Shown: positions 9,405 through 17,815 of the stretch, piece after piece
How positions within the stretch are numbered: the stretch's first letter is position 1
Layout of the letters: every line of letters begins with the position of its first letter
Origin: Bifidobacterium reuteri DSM 23975
GTDB taxonomy: Bacteria > Actinomycetota > Actinomycetes > Actinomycetales > Bifidobacteriaceae
Direction: 5' to 3'
NCBI RefSeq assembly: GCF_000741695.1
Contig: NZ_JGZK01000004.1
Coordinates: forward strand, 62,001 to 126,000
DNA length: 64,000 nt
The notes under the pieces: generated by a model
The model's database searches: none
Told to the model about the DNA's origin: nothing
The model's input: only the letters and a program-made list of their open reading frames with translations
Position numbers and translations under genes: made by a program

Positions 9405-9445
9405 AAGTGTCTGGCATCAATTTTGCGAATTGGTGCCAGACACTT
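9405..9445 (-). terminator. Hairpin between precursor and peptidase genes
   Basis: AAGTGTCTGGCA (9405-9416) pairs perfectly with TGCCAGACACTT (9434-9445), with an inner CAATT/AATTG stem and a short T run on the minus-strand RNA. It lies 7 bases after the precursor stop. It probably acts as a leaky terminator that keeps precursor mRNA in excess over downstream genes. Confidence 0.7.
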
Positions 9446-9451
9446 GTCTTG

Positions 9452-9586
9452 TCAGCAGTTGCTGTAGGTCAAGGTACTCGGCAGGCCCGGGCAGGGGCCA
9501 TTGAAGCTAAACGTGCTGATACGTGCTGCATCATCCGTTTCGCCGTCAGCAGTCAAGATTTGAAAATCAAGAACGTTGTTTCCCAT
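9452..9586 (-). CDS. Class III lanthipeptide precursor, 44 residues
   Basis: The frame has an ideal site AAAGGAGG 7 bases before its ATG and overlaps the last 20 bases of the synthetase gene. The leader begins MGNNVLDFQILTADGETDD; VLDFQIL matches the hydrophobic leader motif of class III precursors. The C-terminal part holds the only two cysteines: S24TFSFNGPC32 fits the labionin motif S-x2-S-x(2-5)-C, and S37TLTYSNC44 fits S-x2-T-x3-C. The peptide ends on Cys44. After modification it could carry two labionin or lanthionine rings. It is flanked by the synthetase and an S9 peptidase, which strongly supports the call. Confidence 0.85.
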   Translation of the reverse strand: MGNNVLDFQILTADGETDDAARISTFSFNGPCPGLPSTLTYSNC

Positions 9587-12120
9587 TGTGCACCTCCTTT
9601 CTAATATCTAAGGAATCGTTCCATGACAGGAACGGTATGCCTGACCATTTCCCCTGGAGTGCGGCAAGAGATCCGAGGACTCCGGCGGATCCGGTCAGAA
9701 AATCACACGACAGTTTTAGTCCTTGATTTCCTCGGACATAAAAACCGCCTTTACTTGGAATGATAAATAGTCGAAGAGAATCGCAATATGAGTTAATTAC
9801 CTGATATTCCAGCTTGCTTTTATCGTCCTTTGCATTCAGAAAAGTCAAAAAGCCTGACATACCATATGCGTATGTTCCCTGTGCACACTGATAGTAGGTG
9901 CATGCGCGAACTAGGGACTCATACTCTTTGTCCAAGAGACATTCTCCGGTCGCTTTTCGCAAGGCATATAAAGCGATTGCAATACCGCATGACCCGGTTC
10001 CCAGATATGGCAGAGTTCTCCACTTTTCATCGTATTCCATGGTCATATTTTGGGTCAAAACACATTTTTTAATATCGTTTTGTATTGCATGTAGTGCATA
10101 ATCCACATATTTTTCATCTCGATCAACCGTTCTATAGATTTCGGCCCACAATAAGGCCGCGCCAGACCAGCCATATAATAATCCAGCGGATTCACATTCG
10201 ACATCGTTGGTAAGCATGTTCTGCAACTTTGATGAGGCTAAAAATAGTTCATCATATGATTTATTCGACCCGATACTTAGGTCATTTAGGCCGACGCCAG
10301 CCCATCCGGACCAATAAGTAGGATTAATGGGGTTTGCCACGGGCAAAGAATGTGCTTCTCGAGCGAGTTCATCAAATCCCGCCATGCGTAAGCCATACTC
10401 CAAACCATCTTTGCCGGCGAATCCTCGGTTTTTAACGCCCGAAAGATGATTTAAAATCCATTGAGATGCTTTTTGAACCGATGCGGAATCTATTGGATCA
10501 CCTGCCAAAGCTAACGTCGACAAAGCACCCGCAACGCCATAAGGGTATCCCACCGAGGCTTGTACAGCATTAGGGCCAAATAGTTCTATATCACCGGGTA
10601 GAGCAACTGTAGCGCCTTCATCAAAATGAAGGTGTGCCTTTATTCCCCGAGCTAGTCCATGTATTAAATCTTCAATAGAAGCGAGATTGACAGCTCGCTG
10701 ATCCAAGGATAGCTGAGTATTTTTAGATGTCTTTTGAATTATAGATTCGATGGAGTCTTCGTTAATATCGAGATGACTCTGCGCGTGTCTAGCGATTCGT
10801 ATAATGCTTCCTTCATTGCCCTGATCTGTAATGGTGGCTTGAGGAAGAAGCATATCTAACTCCAGCAACCCTAATGAACAAAAATCTGCGTCGGTGCCGG
10901 TAAACCCTGTCAGAGGACCATATCCTGGTGCTATTTGTTTAATTCGCCATCCTTTATCCATTTTGTGCGCGAATTCAAAATCAATAAATTTAGGATTAAC
11001 TCCGTTTTCCATAATGATATTTTTAGGGTGAATATCACCAAGAAGCCATCCGTGTCGATGAAAGAGCGACATTGCTTTATCAAGCTGTGAAACGGTATGA
11101 TCAACCCATTGCCCAAAGGCAGCATTATCTAGTTTCCAAGGAGCTGGCTTTAGTATGGGAGTTCTAAGCATGCATTCATGCTTAAGGTTGTTCCCTGGTA
11201 TTTTCTCCATCACGAGATAAAGGTTTTCCCATGCTCTAAACATTCCGAATACCTGAGGCACAAAGCCCGTATCTTGTAATTCGGATAAGACATGTTCTTC
11301 GTGCTTCAAACGATATACAGCATCATGGCCGTCGGAATCAAGCGCCGTATATGGTCGCGCCTCCTTTAGTACAACGATAGTTCCTTTTGAAACGTATTCA
11401 TCCGTCAACGCCTCTGCGGTATACACACCTCCACCGCATGAAAAATGCATAGCTGATTTCATCTCGAATGGGAATGGTATAGATTGAGATTCTATGGATT
11501 CGTGTAGAAATTCCGGTATTTTCACCCAATCCGGCACGATAAAGGTAGGACGACGTACATCTTCCTCCTCGACTCCGTCGGGCCTTTTCAATACACTTAT
11601 ATATTTTGTCTTATCCTTAGGCGGGATAAAAGCGCCGAAGCGATAGAATATAGGCCCGTTCCTCCAACGTCTATCCGAAAGGATATAGGGTCCTGACTCA
11701 TTCCCAATAATGTCGTCTAACCCATTGAGAGTAGAATGAAACTCCAATTCGTTTACTGGATATATTGTAATATATTTTCCGGCAGCAGCCCTATCGGTAT
11801 ATTTACTGTTTTGAATCAAAAAAATCAGCTTTTGTTGATAGATATTTAAATGCGACTTTTTTTGAAAAACAATAATTTGATACTTCTCTTAATATCTTTT
11901 CATAATTCCAAAGAGTTGCCGAGATGTGAATCTTCCATCCCTGTTCCGGAATTTTAACATTACTAGGACGACAATTTGTCCATGGGGTACCTTTATATAT
12001 CTTCCAATTATTTGGAAAGTGAATTTCATCATCAAGTCTTGGCGAAGATTGACGATCTGGTGGCTCATAGAAGGAACTGTTGGACTGACAGAATGGGATA
12101 TATTTTAGGTCGATGGGCAC
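9567..12120 (-). pseudogene. Class III lanthipeptide synthetase LanKC (lyase-kinase-cyclase), split by a frameshift
   Basis: Two overlapping frames make one protein of about 850 residues. The first (12120-11803, GTG start behind AAGGAAAGAGA) encodes the LanKC N-terminus with GWKIHISATLWN and VAFKYLSTKAD. The second (11819-9567) continues with NSKYTDRAAAGKYITIYP and GPYILSDRRW, the rest of the lyase domain. A Ser/Thr-kinase domain follows (Lys in VVLKEARPYT, HGWLLGDIHPKN, FIDFEFAH), then a LanC-like cyclase (GYPYGVAGAL, GWSGAALLW, YLGTGSCGIAIAL) lacking the zinc-binding CHG, as in class III enzymes. The frames meet at a T7 run (11818-11824). Six T's would restore one frame, reading KADFLIQNSKY. 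It may be a sequencing error, a true mutation, phase variation or slippage; all other domains look intact. Confidence 0.9.
11818..11824 (-). other. T7 homopolymer at the LanKC frameshift
   Basis: Seven A's on the plus strand (seven T's in the gene) are exactly where the synthetase frame breaks. Removing one base joins the two frames with a protein sequence that matches the family across the joint. Confidence 0.85.
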
Positions 12121-12203
12121 GATTCTGTCTCTTTCCTTATTAATGGCTTATGACATTTTTATTACATCACCTATTCGCGTGCCGCGCGACCCGTTATGGG
12201 TTA

Positions 12204-12226
12204 TCTGTCATCTCCAGATGACAAGA
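12204..12226. repeat. TCATCT-AGATGA family hairpin, copy 1
   Basis: TGTCATCT-CC-AGATGACA forms the core, extended by TTATCT/AGATAA with a small bulge. The same core appears in three other intergenic hairpins of this window (16804, 17749, 32334). Confidence 0.65.
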
Positions 12227-12410
12227 GATAAGAGTCGATATAGATTTCCGTCCAGTCGTCGGCCTTGTCATCATATGATGATATATACATTTTTTGTATA
12301 GTTTATGTCTGTATTTGTTATAGAGTTAGTCAGAGTGTTGCTTATTTGACCTAGCGGAACATAGTGTATTTTGTGTAGATGTCCAATCGGTTGTAATCGG
12401 TGAAAAGTGA

Positions 12411-12451
12411 TATATATGCAGCATATATAAAATAACTATATTTTATAGTTA
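12411..12451 (-). terminator. Hairpins after the lasso exporter gene
   Basis: TAACTATA-TTT-TATAGTTA (12433-12451) followed by an A/T-rich stretch, and TATATATGC-A-GCATATATA (12411-12429), lie just past the exporter stop at 12492. They would end the lasso operon transcript. Confidence 0.55.
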
Positions 12452-12491
12452 GATGAGGAATTATTGTAATAAATCGCCAAATTTCTTTTAG

Positions 12492-14264
12492 CTATGAGAT
12501 ATATTGTTCCGTTGCGAGATTGCGATAAAATGGTGCCGTTTTAAAAAGTTGTTTATGGGTTCCCGATCCGATAATCCGCCCTTGATTAAGTACATATATA
12601 AGATCGGAGTCAATTATCGTGGCGAGTCGATGCGCAACGATAATAAAAGTGCGGCCTTCTACCTGAGTCAATAGCTGAGTGATAAGGCGTTCGTTATCGG
12701 CGTCCAGGTTTGCGGTGGCTTCGTCGAGCAGGATGATTTTTGCCGTGGAAAGAAGTGCGCGGGCTATGGCGAGTCTTTGGCGTTCTCCGCCTGATAGCAT
12801 GATTCCGTTTTCCCCTATCTGCATATCAAGACCTTTGTCGGATCGATCTAGCAGATGGGAGAGATTCACGGATTCCAATACCCGTCGGCATTCATCATCG
12901 CTACAATCGTTTGATCCGAGAAGTAGGTTCTCTCGTATGCTACCGGACAGTGCCGGTGAATCCTGTTCCACGTATGCGATGTGGCTGCGTAAATCGTCTC
13001 GATCACAGGTTGTTATGTCCTTACCGAGTACATTGATATTTCCGCTGGAAGGATCATAGAAACGTTCGATAAGTTGCAGGATCGTGCTTTTCCCTGCCCC
13101 TGAGGGCCCGACAAGTGCCGTGACACTTCCTTGGGATATGGAGAGATTCAGGTCACGCAGAATTGGTTTGGATCCATAGGAGAAGTAGACGTGTTGGAAT
13201 TCCACCGCTGGCGGACGGGGCCCGCTGTGTGCCAGCGGCATATGTTCATTGATTGTTGCGACGACGGTGTCAGAGTCCTTTTCTTCGGGAATATCCAATA
13301 TTTCCCGTATACGGTTCATTGCGGCCATTGAATTGCCGATTTGTGAGCCTGCGTAAATGATCTGGCTGAGCGGTGAGATGCTGATGAACAGCAACATGAT
13401 GAACTGAGTAAGTTTCTCTACGGATAGCAGCCCTGTGGTTACGCGCCATAATCCCAGACCGAACACAATGATAGCTGCGAGTTGCAGGGCTATCGTGGCC
13501 AGTGGATTGACGATCGACTGGATTTTGGCAATCTTGAGTCCGGACAGGCGGACGCGGTTGATCAAGGCGGCAATAACCTTATTCTCGTTCTCGAAGCCGT
13601 TTGAAGCGCGTATGGTGCGGATGCCGGCGAGATCACGATTGAGCGTGGAGGTAAGGTCGCCGAGCGTGTATTGGCTGTCATAGCTTGCTCGTTCGATGAA
13701 TTTAGCGGACAGCAGCATGAGCGTGAATACCGTAAGGAGCAAGGTGATCGCTGTGCCGAATAGGATCGGGTCAAGCATTGCCATAAACGCAGCGGAACCG
13801 ATGACGGTGATGAAACCTGATGCAAGGGCTGATGTGCACTGCATGAATGCATTACGCAGTTGTGAGGTGTCGTTGCCGACACGGCTGAGCAGGTCGCCGG
13901 AGTCACGTTGATCGTATTCGCGTATGGGCAGACGTAGCAGGTGTTTGCTTAGTGCGAGACGAGCATCCCTTACGATATCCTCCCCTGTGCTCTGCAATTG
14001 GTAGTTCTGTAGGGCTGATATAGCTCCTGAAGCGGTGACGAGTAACAGCATTCCGGCAATGACGGGCCACTGGGGAACCTGGAATACACCATTCTGGAAG
14101 AAGTTGGTCATGTACTTAGGCACGAGCAGCGTCATAACGGCTCCTATGGCTCCAAGACATAGGATGAGTGCCAGCCGTCCTCGGTATTTTCGGAGAGGAG
14201 AAATCAGATTGTACATGGAGGCATGTTTCATGTGCATGGTGTCGTCCGGGTCGTTGGCGGTCAT
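12492..14264 (-). CDS. Lasso-peptide exporter, ABC transporter with fused membrane and ATPase domains
   Basis: 590 residues. The N-terminal six-helix exporter domain (LALILCLGAIGAVMTLLVP, then several helices to about residue 310) is followed by an ATPase with Walker A GPSGAGKST, signature MLSGGERQRLAIARALL, Walker B IILLDEATANLD and switch VAHRL. No peptidase C39 domain precedes it, which fits lasso 'D' proteins (McjD-like) rather than class II lantibiotic exporters. Its ATG overlaps the stop of the leader-protease gene as ATGA (14261-14264). It exports the mature lasso peptide and gives self-protection. Confidence 0.92.
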   Translation of the reverse strand: MTANDPDDTMHMKHASMYNLISPLRKYRGRLALILCLGAIGAVMTLLVPKYMTNFFQNGVFQVPQWPVIAGMLLLVTASGAISALQNYQLQSTGEDIVRDARLALSKHLLRLPIREYDQRDSGDLLSRVGNDTSQLRNAFMQCTSALASGFITVIGSAAFMAMLDPILFGTAITLLLTVFTLMLLSAKFIERASYDSQYTLGDLTSTLNRDLAGIRTIRASNGFENENKVIAALINRVRLSGLKIAKIQSIVNPLATIALQLAAIIVFGLGLWRVTTGLLSVEKLTQFIMLLFISISPLSQIIYAGSQIGNSMAAMNRIREILDIPEEKDSDTVVATINEHMPLAHSGPRPPAVEFQHVYFSYGSKPILRDLNLSISQGSVTALVGPSGAGKSTILQLIERFYDPSSGNINVLGKDITTCDRDDLRSHIAYVEQDSPALSGSIRENLLLGSNDCSDDECRRVLESVNLSHLLDRSDKGLDMQIGENGIMLSGGERQRLAIARALLSTAKIILLDEATANLDADNERLITQLLTQVEGRTFIIVAHRLATIIDSDLIYVLNQGRIIGSGTHKQLFKTAPFYRNLATEQYIS

Positions 14265-14689
14265 TGCGTATCTTTCCGTTCGGAACTGGTTCTGGTGATG
14301 GTGTACCGTCTGACGGCATCAGGTTCGCCGATGGGTATGCCGTTGGCTTCGACCCAGGCGTGTGCGCGAAAGGGACGATCGGTGAACCCGGTGCACCATG
14401 TGACGGATCGGCGAGATATGCGGCATGCCGCCGCCGTGGAGAGCGACCGAAGCAGACAACCCTGCTGGCTGCGGCATCTGCGGCTTACCGAACATACGGC
14501 GTTGCGGTAACGCTTCGCCATGTCGGCATCGGCTGGCGGATACCGTTCGGACCACGTTTCAAGCCGGCGGCAGAACTTTCCGATTCGTTGTCGTTCCATC
14601 CGTCTTCCGATAATGATGGCAATCAGCGCCACCAGGCGGTCGTGAAAGTTGACGCGTGTGGTTGCTTCCGGCTGTAGAGGGATACTCAT
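14261..14689 (-). CDS. Lasso-peptide leader protease B2 (transglutaminase-like)
   Basis: 142 residues. The catalytic Cys lies in SQQGCLLRSLSTAAAC, the His in FRAHAWVEANG and the Asp in GEPDAVRRY; this is the Cys-His-Asp pattern of lasso B2 proteins. The start at 14689 overlaps the preceding stop as ATGA (14686-14689), and the stop overlaps the exporter start. It cleaves the leader after the -2 Thr dipeptide, guided by the RRE domain encoded at the end of the gene just upstream. Confidence 0.88.
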   Translation of the reverse strand: MSIPLQPEATTRVNFHDRLVALIAIIIGRRMERQRIGKFCRRLETWSERYPPADADMAKRYRNAVCSVSRRCRSQQGCLLRSLSTAAACRISRRSVTWCTGFTDRPFRAHAWVEANGIPIGEPDAVRRYTITRTSSERKDTQ

Positions 14690-16530
14690 AGGCGCACGTG
14701 CTTCCCTATATCGGCGAGGAATCGTTCCGTATCCCGGACGATGATTTGTCTGTCGGTCTGATATTCTTCGGCGATTGCGTTCATGCAATCCTCGACGGTT
14801 TTGCCGTGCATCAGACCGTCGAGGATGATTCGGCCTATTTCGTTGACCTGCAGGTATTCGCCGGTGTCGTTGACGAATACGATTGCCCCTCCCTCTTTGG
14901 GATATAGGGATATCTGGTCTTTCAGGCTGGTGTTCGCCATCGTGTTATCGGTTTGCATGTCGCCACCTTCCACTGCCGCGACTCGTTGCATTTCAAACAG
15001 AAACGTGATGTCAGGCATCGGCATGGAAGCTCGACGCCGTACGGCTGGTATATCGATCAGTCCTTCTTCGTCCAGCACTCCGCCGGCGATTGAGTCGAGC
15101 AGCGTGTCTTTCGAGCGTTGCCATGCCAGATACAGTGAATATGAGTGATCGCCTTTGACGGGACGCCGGAATATCGTTTCGGGGACTATACCCTTGAGCG
15201 CCCGGTACAATACGGCTTTGTGTAGATTTCCCTCGGTGCGTGCACTGATTGGGGCGCATAGCGCATAGCCCACGATTCCACGGTCCAGGTAGGGGGAGCG
15301 GAACGTTATGTCGTCGGAGGCGAACGTCCGATTAACCTGATTGAGCATTCGTGCCTGCATTGACAGAGAGTAGAGCGCCTGATGACGGCTTCGGTCGGGG
15401 CTTAATGGCCGAATGTCGGCGTGTTTCAATTGTGATTCAATGGCGCCATATAGGGTATCCCTGGCTTTCGCGGTCAGGAATTCGGGAATGCGTATGGCAT
15501 CGTGCCATCCACAAGGCGAGGAGCGATGGCCATGATCTTGTTCCGCGTCCAGGAGCGATGACCGTAATTCCTCATGCAGATCGGTGCTGTCGGTCAGATC
15601 GAGAATTGCCTGATAGGGTGGGACCCGGTAATCGGCGCTGTATTGTCTTCGAATGTCCCGTAGCCGCAGCGGGTGTTCCCGCAGACAACTCCATGATGAG
15701 GATGGCATGGATGCGAACAGCTCGTCTCCTCCGAAACCCGTGACATGGATACGGCTTGTGTCTGCTTCCATTTCGGAGATTCGGCTGAGATAGCCTTCGA
15801 TATCGCTCCAGAAGACCGGTTCTTCAGGTATCTCTCTGTTGGGATATTCGGCTGTGGATTCGAATGATCTGTTTCCATCCACGACTCGGCCGATTTTGAT
15901 GAGTGGCATCCGAACGTCCTCGGAGATTCGCTCGGCCCATCGGGAATCCTGATTCATTGGATCGTCGGGTGTTTCATGATACAGGGGCATACGAACCCCC
16001 TCACTGGCGAAGATGTATGCGATGGCGGCGGAATCCACTCCTCCGGACACATCGGCGGATAGTGGTGCCTCATTGCGCCACTCATCCGCGATCGTCAGGA
16101 AACGGCTCCTTAGCGATGCCAGAATTACGTCGTTTGAAACATGTTTTATGGGTGAAGGTTCCGCTCTCGTATATCGCGGCCTATTGGATTTGTCGAGGTG
16201 CAGTGTGGTTGCGGCGGGTACGGAATGTATGTTCCTCCATGGGGATTTGTCCCCTCGCAGGCTGTCAGGGAGCGAAGGCAGCAGATCCATGATGATGCGT
16301 TCCAGGTCAAGATCGGCGTTCGTGATGCTTGCAAGCCGGAAGGCGCTGTCCGACAGGAGCACTTCATCTTTGGAGACGGTCCAGAACATGCGATCGCCAC
16401 TCAACAGAGGAACCTGGACGCATGTTCCCTCGTCATTGATGCTGATGGAGGCGGGAAGCTTCGAACGGTCCGTCGGCTTCCCGCCGCGGACAATCACGGT
16501 ACGGTTTGGGTTCTTATGCGTAAACGGCAT
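14686..16530 (-). CDS. Fused lasso macrolactam synthetase (asparagine-synthetase-like) and PqqD-like RRE
   Basis: 614 residues. Residues about 1-530 are an asparagine-synthetase-type lasso cyclase: the PP-loop motif SADVSGGVDSAAIAY binds ATP, with VTGFGGDELFAS and TFRSPYLDRGIVGYAL downstream. The N-terminal glutaminase part has no Cys after the start, as in lasso C enzymes. Residues about 540-614 (GAIVFVNDTGEYLQVNEIGR, then TVEDCMNAIAEEY) form a PqqD-like domain, i.e. the B1 leader-binding element. B1 is normally a separate gene or fused to B2; here it is the C-terminal domain of C. ATG at 16530 is behind AGGGAAA; an adjacent GTG at 16533 is possible. Confidence 0.88.
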   Translation of the reverse strand: MPFTHKNPNRTVIVRGGKPTDRSKLPASISINDEGTCVQVPLLSGDRMFWTVSKDEVLLSDSAFRLASITNADLDLERIIMDLLPSLPDSLRGDKSPWRNIHSVPAATTLHLDKSNRPRYTRAEPSPIKHVSNDVILASLRSRFLTIADEWRNEAPLSADVSGGVDSAAIAYIFASEGVRMPLYHETPDDPMNQDSRWAERISEDVRMPLIKIGRVVDGNRSFESTAEYPNREIPEEPVFWSDIEGYLSRISEMEADTSRIHVTGFGGDELFASMPSSSWSCLREHPLRLRDIRRQYSADYRVPPYQAILDLTDSTDLHEELRSSLLDAEQDHGHRSSPCGWHDAIRIPEFLTAKARDTLYGAIESQLKHADIRPLSPDRSRHQALYSLSMQARMLNQVNRTFASDDITFRSPYLDRGIVGYALCAPISARTEGNLHKAVLYRALKGIVPETIFRRPVKGDHSYSLYLAWQRSKDTLLDSIAGGVLDEEGLIDIPAVRRRASMPMPDITFLFEMQRVAAVEGGDMQTDNTMANTSLKDQISLYPKEGGAIVFVNDTGEYLQVNEIGRIILDGLMHGKTVEDCMNAIAEEYQTDRQIIVRDTERFLADIGKHVRL

Positions 16531-16584
16531 CACGTTTCCCTATCCTGATACAGCTAGGGATCATCAATATATGCAGGGTTTCGG

Positions 16585-16713
16585 TCAGTTCGATCCCCAA
16601 GGGAACGGGGCCTTGGCTCCGCCAACATCGACATAGTTGCCGAACCATACGCCATTGGTTGCTTCCTTGAATGATGCGATGACCTCAACGACAGGAGGCA
16701 CATAATCCTTCAT
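16585..16713 (-). CDS. Lasso-peptide precursor, 42 residues
   Basis: ATG at 16713 has a GAGGAG site. The leader, MKDYVPPVVEVIASFKEATN, carries the Y-x2-P...F-x3-T signature read by the RRE, with Thr at the -2 position. Cleavage after residue 20 frees a 22-residue core beginning GVWFGNYVD: Gly1 and Asp9 give a nine-member macrolactam ring. The tail is VGGAKAPFPWGSN, with Phe and Trp as possible plugs and no Cys (class II lasso). It is encoded directly upstream of the cyclase gene, as expected. Confidence 0.9.
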   Translation of the reverse strand: MKDYVPPVVEVIASFKEATNGVWFGNYVDVGGAKAPFPWGSN

Positions 16714-16803
16714 CTTCGTTCTCCTCATGTTCTGTATATGGAACCGGATTGCATGCCGGTGCATGCCATTCCAGTTAACCTGATTTGGATGGTACATCCA
16801 AGA

Positions 16804-16849
16804 ATGTGTTTGGTGTTTGTCATCTTCGGATGACAAACACCAAACACAT
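16804..16849. repeat. TCATC/GATGA family hairpin, copy 2 (perfect 21-bp stem, TTCG loop)
   Basis: ATGTGTTTGG... at 16804-16824 pairs without mismatch with 16829-16849 around a TTCG tetraloop. It lies between the ABC ATPase stop (16884) and the lasso precursor start (16713). There is no T run on either side, so it may be a processing or insulating element rather than a simple terminator. Confidence 0.85.
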
Positions 16850-16883
16850 GGACCTATGGGAGCGGGTGATCCGCCGGCGTTTT

Positions 16884-17567
16884 TCAGTCTTCCTTCCAGA
16901 GCTGGCCGCGGGAACCCTCTTTTACCACGGTGCCTTTATCCAGTACCACAACATCATCGGTAATCGGCTTCAGTCTGCCGTCCGGTTCGGATGCGATGAG
17001 CACCGCAACGCCACGATTCGCCTGCTTCCGTATCTGCTCGCAGATCCAATTCGTGCCCGATTGATCAAGTCGCTGGAGCGGTTCGTCTACGATCAGGGCT
17101 TTGGGGTTGGGAAGCAGAGCTATAGCGAATCGCATTTTGAGGACACCGATCGGAGCGAGATCGTGGAGCTTGACGGTGAGAAGATTCTGCAGTTCGGTCA
17201 TGTGAATGATCCCGTCAAGAAGCGAATCAGACGTCCCGGCCCAGAGCGCCTTCCAACGAAGATAGGTTCCGGCCGAGTAATACGGGGACAGTGAAATGGC
17301 TTCGGGCATTGCACTCACAACGTTTTTTGGTATACGGGATGTGCCATAGGGTTTGCCACAGGTGGATATGCATCCGGAATCCGGGATATCCAGTCCCAAC
17401 AGCATCCGGAGAACAGTTGTTTTGCCGGCGTCATGCGGTCCCATCAGAACGGTGACTCGACCTGCATAGGCGGCAAATGAGATCCCATGCAATTCGCGAC
17501 CGGCATGATTGAATGAGACGTTCTCAAACGCGATGATGGGTGAAGCCGAATCGGGCAGCTGGCACAT
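16884..17567 (-). CDS. ABC transporter ATP-binding protein with degenerate signature motif
   Basis: 227 residues, ATG at 17567 behind AAAGGAAA. Walker A is GPHDAGKTT and Walker B is ALIVDEPLQRLD. The signature region reads LAPIGVLKMRFAIALL where LSGG-x-QR is expected. No permease gene is adjacent. It lies between the second two-component system and the lasso precursor, so an immunity role (bacitracin-exporter type) is possible. The poor signature and missing partner suggest it may be decaying or work with a permease elsewhere. Confidence 0.8.
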   Translation of the reverse strand: MCQLPDSASPIIAFENVSFNHAGRELHGISFAAYAGRVTVLMGPHDAGKTTVLRMLLGLDIPDSGCISTCGKPYGTSRIPKNVVSAMPEAISLSPYYSAGTYLRWKALWAGTSDSLLDGIIHMTELQNLLTVKLHDLAPIGVLKMRFAIALLPNPKALIVDEPLQRLDQSGTNWICEQIRKQANRGVAVLIASEPDGRLKPITDDVVVLDKGTVVKEGSRGQLWKED

Positions 17568-17610
17568 CGTTTTCCTTTCTTCGATTGACCCGAGCCGCAA
17601 TAATCGAAGT

Positions 17611-17621
17611 CCCCCCCCCCC
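17611..17621. other. C11 homopolymer upstream of the ABC ATPase gene
   Basis: Eleven consecutive C's (G's in the minus-strand message) lie 44-54 bases upstream of the ATPase start, inside the 248-base gap that should hold its promoter. The rest of the gap has one long hairpin and no gene. Confidence 0.85.
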
Positions 17622-17748
17622 TAACGGTTTTTGGATACTGCCCTATCTTAGGGGATGGCAGAAGTGACGTGATATATATGCTAGGTTTGTTCCGTTCGCT
17701 TGAGCGATGGACATAGACAGTTAACCAGTTCGCTCTATTCTCCAATAA

Positions 17749-17796
17749 AAGGATTGTGGTGTTTGTCATCTGAAGATGACAAACACCACAATCCTT
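17749..17796. repeat. TCATCT/AGATGA family hairpin, copy 3 (perfect 23-bp stem)
   Basis: AAGGATTGTGGTGTTTGTCA... (17749-17771) pairs perfectly with 17774-17796 around GA. The inner TTTGTCATCT-AGATGACAAA core and flanking GGTGTTTG match copy 2. It follows the response-regulator stop (17816) and precedes the ATPase promoter region. Confidence 0.85.
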
Positions 17797-17815
17797 GAGA
17801 TGAATATCGTGATTT

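Larger units (their letters stand above)
12121..12491. other. AT-rich intergenic region between the two RiPP operons
   Basis: The 371 bases hold no convincing gene on either strand. They contain the probable LanKC promoter region, a TCATCT/AGATGA hairpin (12204-12226) and two further hairpins near the end of the lasso exporter gene (12411-12451). Confidence 0.7.
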
